NCBI RefSeq assembly: GCF_039523035.1
Contig: NZ_BAAAEN010000004.1
Span: 257,323 to 321,322, forward strand
Source of the DNA: Pigmentiphaga daeguensis
Lineage (GTDB): Bacteria > Pseudomonadota > Gammaproteobacteria > Burkholderiales > Burkholderiaceae_B
DNA length: 64,000 bases
Direction: 5' to 3'
Below the pieces are notes generated by a model. That model made no database searches, was not told the DNA's origin, and was given only the letters and a program-made list of their open reading frames with translations. Shown piece by piece: positions 57,531 to 64,000 of the stretch (positions are counted from its first letter, which is position 1; each line of letters starts with the position of its first letter). Made by a program: the position numbers and the translations under genes.

Positions 57531-57657
57531 CGCTTCGCTCTCCAGGCATGATCATGCCATCTGATCTGTCCGGAGTAACGGGGCAAGCCCAGATCGCTGC
57601 GTAGGGCCGTGTGACCCCCATCCTGCAGCGTGACCTGATTGGGTCAAGGCCGAGTTG

Positions 57658-57960
57658 TCATGCAGGCAGTTTGGCTGCAAGCAGTTCGACCTTCTCGATA
57701 TTGGGCGGAGAACTGAGCAAGGTCGCGGCGTTGGCCATCAAGGCCGCGGCGATCTGGCCGTTCAGATGTGCTTGGCGACCTGCCTCATCGGCAAAGGCAT
57801 CGAACACACCGAACGTCGAAGGGCCAAACTTCAATGCGAACCAGGCAGTGGTGCCGGACTCGGCGTTGGCGAGCGGCAGTGCGCTGGCCAGGAAGTCGGC
57901 AAGCGCAGCCTCCTGGCCGGGTTTGGCTTCGAGGCGAACAAACAGGGCGAGCTTGGTCAT
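57658..57960 (-). CDS. Antibiotic biosynthesis monooxygenase (YgiN-like)
   Basis: 100 aa. ABM dimeric alpha/beta-barrel pattern: FVRLEAKPGQEAALADFLAS, GTTAWFALKFGPSTFGVFDAF, and AALMANAATLLSSPPNIEKV. YgiN-type members oxidise quinols or similar. Divergent from a GlxA-type regulator with an operator-like palindrome between, a pair often seen together. Substrate unknown. Confidence 0.87.
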   Translation of the reverse strand: MTKLALFVRLEAKPGQEAALADFLASALPLANAESGTTAWFALKFGPSTFGVFDAFADEAGRQAHLNGQIAAALMANAATLLSSPPNIEKVELLAAKLPA

Positions 57961-58041
57961 ACTGTAATCCTTTGGGTAAATGGGTTAGGTGAAGGGATCG
58001 ACGAGCCTGCAGTCTAAATCTTCATGACAGCCATCTCTATA

Positions 58042-58074
58042 GGCAATAATGACAACTTTGATATCATTGTTGCC
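58042..58074. promoter_or_regulatory. 33-bp imperfect palindrome, probable operator
   Basis: ggcaataatga and tcattgttgcc (10 of 11 paired) flank an 11-bp centre, ending one base before the regulator ATG and 82 bp from the monooxygenase start. Likely bound by the GlxA-type regulator. An upstream regulator start at 58024 would place this inside its gene and is less likely. Confidence 0.55.
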
Positions 58075-59037
58075 ATGAAACTCCACATCCTTGTTTGTGA
58101 TGGCGTGTTTGATCTGGGGCTTGCGGCGCTCACTGACACAGTGGGCTTGGCCAATGCGATGTCGGGCTCGCTGCCACAGGCTCCCGCGCACATAGAGCTC
58201 ACGCTGGTGGGCGTGCGGCGTCGCATCCGAACTGCGCAAGGCTTGACTGTCCCCGTGGTCACTGCGCATGGTGTGCCCGAACCAGACGTTGTGCTCGTGC
58301 CAGCGTTTGGCGACAAGATGCCTGACACGCTCTCGGCTCGGCTCACACGCCCCGACGTGCCCGATGCGGTCGCCATGCTACAGCAGTGGTCCACCGCTGG
58401 CGCGCACCTTGGTGCCGCTTGCACCGGTAGTTTCTTGCTTGCAGAGAGTGGCCTGCTTGATGGACATAGTGCCACGACGTCATGGTGGCTGGGGCCGATG
58501 TTTCGGCAGCGCTATCCGAACGTCACGCTGGACGAGTCACGCATGATCGTGAACTCGACACGCTTCACCACCGCGGGTGCCGCTTTGGCCCACGTCGACT
58601 TGGCCTTGCGCATCATCCGAGGGCGCAGTCCGGCGCTGGCGGCCCTGGTGGCACGCTATCTGCTGGTCGAGACACGCAGTTCGCAAGCCGAGTTCGTGAT
58701 TCCCGACCACCTTGCGCATGCCGACCCGATGGTGGAGCGCTTCGAGTGCTGGGCCAGACGTCGGCTCGCGCAGGGGTTCTCGCTGGCCGAGGCGGCCAGC
58801 GCCGCGGGCACAAGCGAGCGCACCTTGGCGCGGCGGCTGCAAAGCGTTTTGGGCAAGACACCGCTGTCGTATTTCCAGGACCTGCGCGTGGAGCATGCCG
58901 TCCATCTCTTGCGCACCGGAAACGCGAGCGTCGACCAAGTCGCCGCACAGGTCGGGTACTCGGATGGGGTGACCCTGCGGGCCCTGTTGCGCCGTAAGCT
59001 GGGCCGGGGTGTCAGGGAGTTGCGACGCGGTGGATGA
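58075..59037 (+). CDS. GlxA-family AraC-type transcriptional regulator
   Basis: 320 aa from the ATG at 58075. N-terminal DJ-1/PfpI-like domain (LHILVCDGVFDLGLAALTD; the nucleophile elbow is GAACTGSFLLAESG with Cys), C-terminal AraC HTH pair (SLAEAASAAGTSERTLARRL, ASVDQVAAQVGYSDGVTLRA). Probably controls the divergent monooxygenase gene. An upstream ATG (58024) would add 17 residues. Confidence 0.92.
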   Translation: MKLHILVCDGVFDLGLAALTDTVGLANAMSGSLPQAPAHIELTLVGVRRRIRTAQGLTVPVVTAHGVPEPDVVLVPAFGDKMPDTLSARLTRPDVPDAVAMLQQWSTAGAHLGAACTGSFLLAESGLLDGHSATTSWWLGPMFRQRYPNVTLDESRMIVNSTRFTTAGAALAHVDLALRIIRGRSPALAALVARYLLVETRSSQAEFVIPDHLAHADPMVERFECWARRRLAQGFSLAEAASAAGTSERTLARRLQSVLGKTPLSYFQDLRVEHAVHLLRTGNASVDQVAAQVGYSDGVTLRALLRRKLGRGVRELRRGG

Positions 59038-59298
59038 CCAGAGGCGTTTGGTGTATGTACGGCTGGAGACCGCCGGGAAACTGACGCAGGCCAAACGGCG
59101 CATTTTGACCTGACAAAACTACTGCCCGCCACGGCGCGCAAGCTCCAGTTTGACCCCGGACAAAGTTTTGCTGGCAATGTCGTGGTTGAGCAAATCAATA
59201 CCTTGATTGAGCAACGCTGTGCACTGACGATTCGGCGGCTCACCGCCCCCGCCGCCGACAATGATGCAGCCGCCGAGCCCACCGTTTGAACTACCGTG

Positions 59299-59316
59299 CG
59301 GACACGGGTTCGATTC
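59299..59316 (+). other. Internal att-like repeat
   Basis: cggacacgggttcgattc agrees with the ssrA att sequence at 16 of 18 positions. Lies between the GlxA-type gene and the AlpA-like gene. Could be a remnant of an earlier tandem insertion. The 424 bp from 59038 to 59461 hold no gene I can support. Confidence 0.45.
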
Positions 59317-59420
59317 AGGGTTTGGGAGTTGAACCGACATCCCATCGCAGACGAGTTTGATGCCCGTTTCCGGCGACTGAATCGCCCAGATGGCCGGCGG
59401 TGCCGCCGACGTTGCAAATC

Positions 59421-59446
59421 GTCGGTACTTGTCGATATCTACCGAC
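59421..59446. repeat. 26-bp island palindrome, right copy
   Basis: gtcggta-12 nt-taccgac, 22 of 26 bases identical to the copy at 54814. It lies 15 bp beyond the 3' end of the AlpA-like gene and 105 bp from the internal att-like site. Confidence 0.7.
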
Positions 59447-59461
59447 GAATCGGAACATTTC

Positions 59462-59674
59462 TCAGCTGACACTGACCTGGGCCACAACGGTCTTGGTCGA
59501 GGTCGCCAGGCACGACTCCTCGTATGCCTCAATGTCGGCCTGCCGGTAGAGCACGCGCCCGCAGAGCTTCAGAAACTTGGGGCCGATCCCCGCGCTGCGC
59601 CAGCGCTCAAGGGTGGCCTCACTGATACTCCAGCGGGCAGCGAGTTGTTTTTGATTGAGGTGAGCGACTTCCAT
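59462..59674 (-). CDS. AlpA-like helix-turn-helix protein (excisionase-type)
   Basis: 70 aa from the ATG at 59674 (ggagac upstream). HTH_17/MerR-like winged helix: LNQKQLAARWSISEATLERW and GPKFLKLCGRVLYRQADIEAYE. Members are phage regulators or recombination directionality factors such as AlpA and Vis. Beside att-like repeats it could be the excision factor of the island, but no integrase is present. Confidence 0.82.
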   Translation of the reverse strand: MEVAHLNQKQLAARWSISEATLERWRSAGIGPKFLKLCGRVLYRQADIEAYEESCLATSTKTVVAQVSVS

Positions 59675-59757
59675 CTTGGTCTCCGTCCGAACGAGTTGGC
59701 AGGAGTCCATGAAGGCGCTGTTCCGGCCGCGAGCCAAGGCAATTCCAGGAAGCGCCG

Positions 59758-60882
59758 CTACTCGGGCAGATCATTCAGCTCGTAGCTGGTGCTACGCCCG
59801 CCGGCATCCGATTTGCGCAGCACGCCCCGCGTCAGCAGATCGTTGATGTCGCGCAGTGCCGTGTCCGGCGAGCATTTGGCGATGGCCGCCCACTTGCTGC
59901 TGGTGAGCTTGCCCTCGAAACCATCGAGCAGCTTGTTCAGCAATTTCACCTGCCGCTCGTTCAACGGGGTCGTCGCCCAGCGCTGCCAGAACCGCGCTTT
60001 CGTCAGGACAGCGTCCAGCGTGTGCTGGGCCTGGTCGACGGCGCGATGAAGCGTGTCGAGGAACCACGCAAGCCACTCGGTGACATCCATCGACCGCTTC
60101 TGCGTACTCTCCAGGATGTCGTAGTAAGCCTTGCGTTCGCGCTGGATCTGCGCCGACAAACTGTAGAAGCGTTGCGGGCTGCCATCGGCACGCGCCAGCA
60201 GCAGATCGCCAATGGCCCGGGCGATACGGCCATTGCCATCATCGAATGGATGCAGAGTGACGAACCACAGATGGCCAAGGCCTGCCTTGAGCAGTGGCGG
60301 TTCGTTTGATGTGCCATTCAGCCAGTCGAGGAAGCGGCTGGTTTCGGTCTCGAGGCGATCGGTCGGCGGTGCTTCGAAATGCACCCGCTGGCGGCCGATG
60401 GGTCCGGACACCACCTGCATCGGGCCGGTGGCATCGTCGCGCCAGCCGCCGACGTTGATCTTGGAGAGCCCAGAATAGCCGGTAGGAAACAGTGCGGCAT
60501 GCCAGCCGAACAGACGCTCACGCGACACCAGTGCCTGGCAGTTGGCGGTGGCATCAAGCACCATCTCGACCACGCCTTCGACATGCCGATCGACCGGAGC
60601 GAGCGCGCCGATGTCAACGCCCAACCTGCGGGCGATGGACGAGCGCACAGATTCAACGTTGAGCTGCTCGCCTTCGATCTCGCTGGTCTTGACCACGTCC
60701 TCGGTGAGCGCCGCGAGACTCGCTTGGTCACGCAAGGCCATGCCGACGTCAGCCAAACGCCCCATCAAGAGCCCTTGGGCACGACTGACCTCAGCCATGG
60801 GCTCGGCCAGCGCCGCCAGGTCGAAGCGCCAGTTTGGCCAGTCACTGGCCTGCCAGATGTATTTGTATTCGCCGCTATTCAT
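59758..60882 (-). CDS. Fic-domain AMP-transferase with N-terminal inhibitory helix
   Basis: 374 aa. Fic motif HPFDDGNGRIAR (about residue 212, catalytic His). An inhibitory TxxxEG motif, TSEIEGEQLN (about 66), makes it a class II Fic protein. N-terminal domain about 1-110 (DUF4172-like), C-terminal winged-helix (LLNKLLDGFEGKLTSSKWA, SPDTALRDINDLLTRG). Probably modifies a protein by AMP transfer. No antitoxin gene is adjacent, in keeping with an intramolecular inhibitor. Confidence 0.92.
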   Translation of the reverse strand: MNSGEYKYIWQASDWPNWRFDLAALAEPMAEVSRAQGLLMGRLADVGMALRDQASLAALTEDVVKTSEIEGEQLNVESVRSSIARRLGVDIGALAPVDRHVEGVVEMVLDATANCQALVSRERLFGWHAALFPTGYSGLSKINVGGWRDDATGPMQVVSGPIGRQRVHFEAPPTDRLETETSRFLDWLNGTSNEPPLLKAGLGHLWFVTLHPFDDGNGRIARAIGDLLLARADGSPQRFYSLSAQIQRERKAYYDILESTQKRSMDVTEWLAWFLDTLHRAVDQAQHTLDAVLTKARFWQRWATTPLNERQVKLLNKLLDGFEGKLTSSKWAAIAKCSPDTALRDINDLLTRGVLRKSDAGGRSTSYELNDLPE

Positions 60883-61276
60883 GCGGAGATTATGGACTGC
60901 AATCTCCGCACGCGCAACTCAATCGCCGCGCATTGTGCGGTGAATGTGGTCACCATTCGCCGCATGACGGATCGCCTTGCCCCAGGAATGGGTGTAAATG
61001 GGTGTGTTATTGGCTGTGGCAACGGACGCGGGTTCAGTTCCCGTTTCGGGAATTGAACTGGCCACGGAAAGCAGACGAGGTTGAGGCCGTATTCCGACTA
61101 CCAATCAGTCCGAAAAACCTGCTTGATTGTCCACTGCCGACGGGCGTACCGTCAGGCTTTTCGCTCCGGTTCGCACTGGTTCGCAGCAACCCGCAGCGCT
61201 TCGATTCCGTACTTTCAATAGTCGTTTGATGCGGGGTACCACCCCACCACCATATACCGCCAGCATCTGGCGCCAG
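60883..61276. other. Gene-free right edge of the ssrA island
   Basis: No convincing coding frame. It contains the right att-like repeat at 61023-61043. The left 140 bp should contain the Fic promoter. Confidence 0.6.
61023..61043 (+). other. attR-like repeat of the ssrA 3' end
   Basis: cggacgcgggttcagttcccg, one mismatch to ssrA 54481-54501, same orientation. Probable right boundary of the ssrA-integrated island, giving a length of about 6.5 kb. Confidence 0.7.
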
Positions 61277-61315
61277 AATCCCCAGGAAAGCCTCGGCTGT
61301 CCTGGGGATTTTTTT
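61277..61315 (+). terminator. Rho-independent terminator (plus-strand sense)
   Basis: 11-bp arms aatccccagga / tcctggggatt with a 12-nt loop and seven T on the plus side. Convergent with plcN, 15 nt beyond its stop codon; it may stop transcription leaving the island and partly also plcN. Confidence 0.85.
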
Positions 61316-61329
61316 CGTCCGTGTATGGC

Positions 61330-63567
61330 TCAGCCCTGCCCGCCCATCGCCGGATCGCTTACCGCATGCTCGCCCGTTTCGACGCGGCCGGCAAAGCGCC
61401 TGCGGAAGGCCGCGTCGGCGCTGCAGCTGACTTCGAAGTCATACCAGCGACCGCTGCCGGCCAACTCCCAGTGCAGGGACTCCTGGGCGCCGGGCGCCAC
61501 CGTAACGGTCCAGGGGCCATCCTCGCGGTAGGCCCTGGCCGCGACCGTGAAGGTGCAGGCCTGGGTGCCGCCGTTCATCAGTTCCGTGTAGACGTTCCCG
61601 TTGGCGATGTCGTAGCAGACGCGGATTTCGGGCTGCACGCCGGTATCAGCGATACGCGCGGTGTCGCCGATGAAGTGACGATGGTAGCCGTTGGGGCCCA
61701 GTACCCACAGGTCGTAGCGGCCCAGATTGTCCAGTCCCGCGTTCCAGGTGTCGTCCAGCGTCTTGCCCGCTTCCACCGTATACCGGCGCGGGATCCGGTC
61801 CAGGTGATGGCGGTCATAGACGTGGAACACCGCTCCCTGCTTGCCGGTATTCGAGAACAGCAGCTTCACCTGGCCGTCCGGTCCGCAGCGCGCGCTGGTA
61901 TGCAGCTCGTACGGCAAGGCCCGCGACGGGCGCGTGCCGCTCGCCTGGATCGGCATCTGCAGGTCGGCGGGCAAGGGCATGGCGGGCAGCGCCTGCTGGC
62001 TGGAACGCAGCTGGTCCGCGGCCGCGCGCGTGTTGCGGCCGCCCAGCGTAGGCAATGCTTCGTCGTTGGGCGTGGCGAAGTTGAAGGCGCTGGTCAGGTC
62101 GCCGCAGACCGCGCGGCGGAACGGGCTGATGTGGGGCTCTTCCACGCCGAAGCGCGCTTCCAGGAAGCGCAGCACCGAAGTGTGGTCGAACACTTGCGAA
62201 TTGACCCAGCCGCCACGGCTCCACGGCGAGATCACGTACATCGGCACGCGCGGCCCGGGGCCGAAGACGCGGCCGTCCGGAGCGGGCTGGCGGGTGCTGC
62301 CGGCCGGCGCGGCCTGCGTGTAGTACTCGGAGGCCAGGCTCGCCTCCGGCAGCGTGGTCTTGCCCGCCAGGGAGAGGTCGGCATTGCGCGACGGCGGCGA
62401 CGGCGACGGCACGTGGTCGAAGTAGCCGTCGTTCTCGTCGAAGTTGACCAGCAGCACCGTCTTGCTCCAGACCTCCGGCACCGCGGTCAGCGCATCCAGC
62501 ACCTCCTGGAGGAACCAGGCGCCCTGCACGGGACTGGACGGCCCGGGGTGTTCGCAATAGATGGACGGCGCATTGATCCAGGAAACCTGCGGCAGGCGGC
62601 CTTCGCGGATGTCGCGGCGGAAGGCGTCCAGGTAGGAATCCGGCGTGGTGCCCGGCAGGGTATTGGCGATGCCCTTGTACAACGGGTTGCGGGCATTGTC
62701 CGTGGCGGGATCGTAGGCGTGGTAGGGCAGGCCCTGGCCCGTGTTGGAATACGGGGCATTGGGCGCGCCGCCGCTCGACACGGGGAAGCCCGACGCCAGG
62801 TTGGCGGCACGGAACTGGCGGAAGGCGCCCAGCATGTTGTCGCCCCACTCGTCGGGCATGTTCTGGTAGCAGATCCAGCTGATGCCGGCATCCTCCAGGC
62901 GTTCGGCATAGGTCTTCCAGGTATAGCCGATCGCGTCCGAGCCCGGCGTGCCGGGAATGGCGTCCCACTCGTTCGTGACGTAAGCCACGTTCTGCGCGGT
63001 GGGCCCGTTGGTGCCGGTGAGATGGAACGACCGGTTGGCGTCGGTGCCCGTGTGCATCGAGCAATGATAGGCGTCACAGAGGGTGAATGCATTGGCCAGG
63101 GCAAACTGGAAGGGGATTTCCTGTTCCTTGAAATAGCCCATGGACGTATTGGTCTTGTGGCGCGCCCATTGGCTCATGCGGCCGTCGTCCCAGGCAAGCT
63201 GGCTGTCGCCCCAGTCGTGCGGGGTGCCGCTGACGCGCTGCGCGTTGTTGGCCGTCCCGTCCAGGTGATAAGGCGTGAGCAGCGCGCCGTTGCTGCGCTC
63301 CTGCTGCCAGACCTTGCGGCCGTTGATCATGGGAATGGTGAAGCGATCGCCGAAGCCGCGCACGCCCTTGAGCGTGCCGAAGTAATGATCGAACGACCGA
63401 TTCTCCTGCATCAGGATCACGACGTGCTCGACGTCCCGGATGGTGCCGGTCTTGTTGTTGGCGGGGATGGCCAGCGCCTTGCGGATGCTGGGCGGAAAGG
63501 TGGCGAGTACGCCGGCGGCGAGGCCGGCGCCCGAAGTGGCTTGCAGAAATCGGCGGCGGGAAGTCAT
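61330..63567 (-). CDS. plcN: Phospholipase C, phosphocholine-specific (non-hemolytic type)
   Basis: 745 aa from the ATG at 63567; an in-frame start 46 codons upstream would precede the export signal. Twin-arginine signal SRRRFLQATSGAGLAAG. Phosphoesterase motifs: MQENRSFDHYFGTLKG (about 52), NFDENDGYFDHVPSPSPP, VPMYVISPWSRGGWVNSQVF and the HTSVLRFLEARFGVEEPH block; two C-terminal DUF756-like domains. Exported folded by Tat; hydrolyses phosphatidylcholine or phosphoethanolamine lipids. The plcN rather than plcH name is by similarity only. Downstream of a small lipoprotein gene. Confidence 0.88.
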   Translation of the reverse strand: MTSRRRFLQATSGAGLAAGVLATFPPSIRKALAIPANNKTGTIRDVEHVVILMQENRSFDHYFGTLKGVRGFGDRFTIPMINGRKVWQQERSNGALLTPYHLDGTANNAQRVSGTPHDWGDSQLAWDDGRMSQWARHKTNTSMGYFKEQEIPFQFALANAFTLCDAYHCSMHTGTDANRSFHLTGTNGPTAQNVAYVTNEWDAIPGTPGSDAIGYTWKTYAERLEDAGISWICYQNMPDEWGDNMLGAFRQFRAANLASGFPVSSGGAPNAPYSNTGQGLPYHAYDPATDNARNPLYKGIANTLPGTTPDSYLDAFRRDIREGRLPQVSWINAPSIYCEHPGPSSPVQGAWFLQEVLDALTAVPEVWSKTVLLVNFDENDGYFDHVPSPSPPSRNADLSLAGKTTLPEASLASEYYTQAAPAGSTRQPAPDGRVFGPGPRVPMYVISPWSRGGWVNSQVFDHTSVLRFLEARFGVEEPHISPFRRAVCGDLTSAFNFATPNDEALPTLGGRNTRAAADQLRSSQQALPAMPLPADLQMPIQASGTRPSRALPYELHTSARCGPDGQVKLLFSNTGKQGAVFHVYDRHHLDRIPRRYTVEAGKTLDDTWNAGLDNLGRYDLWVLGPNGYHRHFIGDTARIADTGVQPEIRVCYDIANGNVYTELMNGGTQACTFTVAARAYREDGPWTVTVAPGAQESLHWELAGSGRWYDFEVSCSADAAFRRRFAGRVETGEHAVSDPAMGGQG

Positions 63568-63607
63568 GGATGTCCGTGCGTGGGTCGTGGGAAACGTCGT
63601 GCAGCCG

Positions 63608-63772
63608 TTACGGCGCGCAGCGCAGGTCGGGTTTCGATGGCGTGGTGGGCGGCTGCTCTGTCCCCGGGCCGGAGGAAGGCGGCGATGAATCGTCATCGCT
63701 GCCACAGGCGGTCAGGAATGTGGCGACGGCAAGCGCCACGGCGAAGGCTCGCGCAAAGATCGGTATGGGCAT
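63608..63772 (-). CDS. Small lipoprotein
   Basis: 54 aa from the ATG at 63772. A hydrophobic signal ARAFAVALAVATFLTAC with lipobox LTAC (Cys about residue 22), then a Ser/Asp/Pro-rich tail. No known domain. 40 bp upstream of plcN in the same direction, so probably cotranscribed. No lipoprotein sorting signal can be judged with confidence. The 218 bp from 63773 to 63990 hold only the expected promoter. Confidence 0.68.
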   Translation of the reverse strand: MPIPIFARAFAVALAVATFLTACGSDDDSSPPSSGPGTEQPPTTPSKPDLRCAP

Positions 63773-63990
63773 GGGTGGGCAGAGTAAAAGGGATGCGACA
63801 GGCCAGGCACGAGAAATGTGCGGCGGTGCAAGCCTAGAAAGCCCAGGTGACAACGGGGTGAAAATCGGACGCCGGATTCGCAACGAAATGCGAGCGCGCG
63901 GACAGAGGTGGCGGCGGAAATTCAGACAGTCCGATAAGTGGAGAGCTCTGGGCCTGATCCGGCGATAATGCCGGTAAAGGAACCAGAGAG

Positions 63991-64000
63991 ATGACCAAGA
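63991..64000 (+). CDS. Start of a gene truncated by the window edge
   Basis: ATG ACC AAG with agagag just upstream; only three codons are visible, so the product is unknown. Divergent from the lipoprotein gene. Confidence 0.35.

Larger units (their letters stand above)
56341..57591 (-). mobile_element. IS3-family insertion sequence (1251 bp)
   Basis: Ends in 26-bp terminal inverted repeats (56341-56366 and 57566-57591; tgggcttgccccg, 3 mismatches, ctccggacag), with TG...CA tips. Carries orfA and orfB on the minus strand with a seven-A slippery run. The flanks (gttg on the left, gatc on the right) show no target duplication. Confidence 0.93.

Noticed and set aside
59119..59340. Gly-rich minus-strand frame (about 73 codons) downstream of the AlpA-like gene
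   Set aside because: No recognisable domain, low-complexity glycine run, and it covers the att-like repeat; more likely non-coding.
61100..61230. Possible tRNA-like sequence right of the attR-like repeat
   Set aside because: No acceptor stem or anticodon arm could be folded; only scattered ggttcg motifs.
63570..63968. Plus-strand frame antisense to the lipoprotein and Tat signal
   Set aside because: No domain; the minus-strand lipoprotein with a lipobox explains the region better.

Overview
The window looks like the chromosome of a high-GC betaproteobacterium of the family Alcaligenaceae, most likely Bordetella or a close relative such as Achromobacter. The tmRNA tag peptide reads ANDERFALAA. 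The gene order gyrA-serC-pheA-tyrA-aroA-cmk-rpsA-ihfB-lapA-lapB-hldA-hldD is the Burkholderiales one. Bug/TctC-type solute-binding proteins occur twice beside catabolic genes, as is usual in this family. Species-level naming is inference.

Left part (1-18,350): a long hairpin at the window edge; a LysR-governed cluster for an aromatic or similar substrate (GlcG/HbpS-like protein, two-domain VOC dioxygenase, MhpA-like flavin hydroxylase, Bug binding protein); small conserved genes (DUF3597, CobD/CbiB-like, Nudix); the rpsP-rimM-trmD-rplS operon; a PA0069-type radical SAM gene with a LexA box at its start; a second catabolic cluster (esterase, GntR regulator, Bug protein, SDR); and a UvrD-like helicase with a DUF5710-like tail, overlapped by a DUF454 gene.

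Middle (18,354-26,437): an almost complete sulfate assimilation run, sbp-cysT-cysW-cysA-cysH-cysD-cysN, packed with 1-4 nt overlaps and divergent from a TTG-started cysB. cysI/cysJ/cysG are absent from the window. Then come DoxX, a 1-Cys peroxiredoxin, an RBBP9-type hydrolase, an acyl-CoA dehydrogenase with etfBA, an HDAC-family amidohydrolase, mltB, cysM and comEA.

Right-middle (35,881-54,513): LPS heptose genes (hldD, hldA), LPS assembly genes (lapB, lapA), ihfB, rpsA, cmk, the aromatic amino acid/serine operon (serC-pheA-tyrA-aroA), gyrA, then divergent mtaD, ompA, ubiG, gph and ssrA (tmRNA). A Fur-box-preceded DUF2061 gene sits on the opposite strand between aroA and cmk.

Right end (54,514 to about 61,043): a decayed genomic island in the 3' end of ssrA. 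The end of ssrA is repeated 6.5 kb away (20/21 bp), with a third partial copy between. Cargo: a TacA/TacT-type toxin-antitoxin pair, an HTH protein behind a recombinase fragment, an IS3-family element, a quinol-monooxygenase-like gene divergent from a GlxA-type regulator, an AlpA-like HTH gene and a Fic protein. No integrase is visible. Two near-identical 26-bp palindromes lie near two of the att-like sites. A Tat-exported phospholipase C and a 54-aa lipoprotein close the window.

A recurring feature is a GC-rich composite repeat (five copies), four of which lie within about 0-10 nt of a stop codon in the same orientation relative to the upstream gene.
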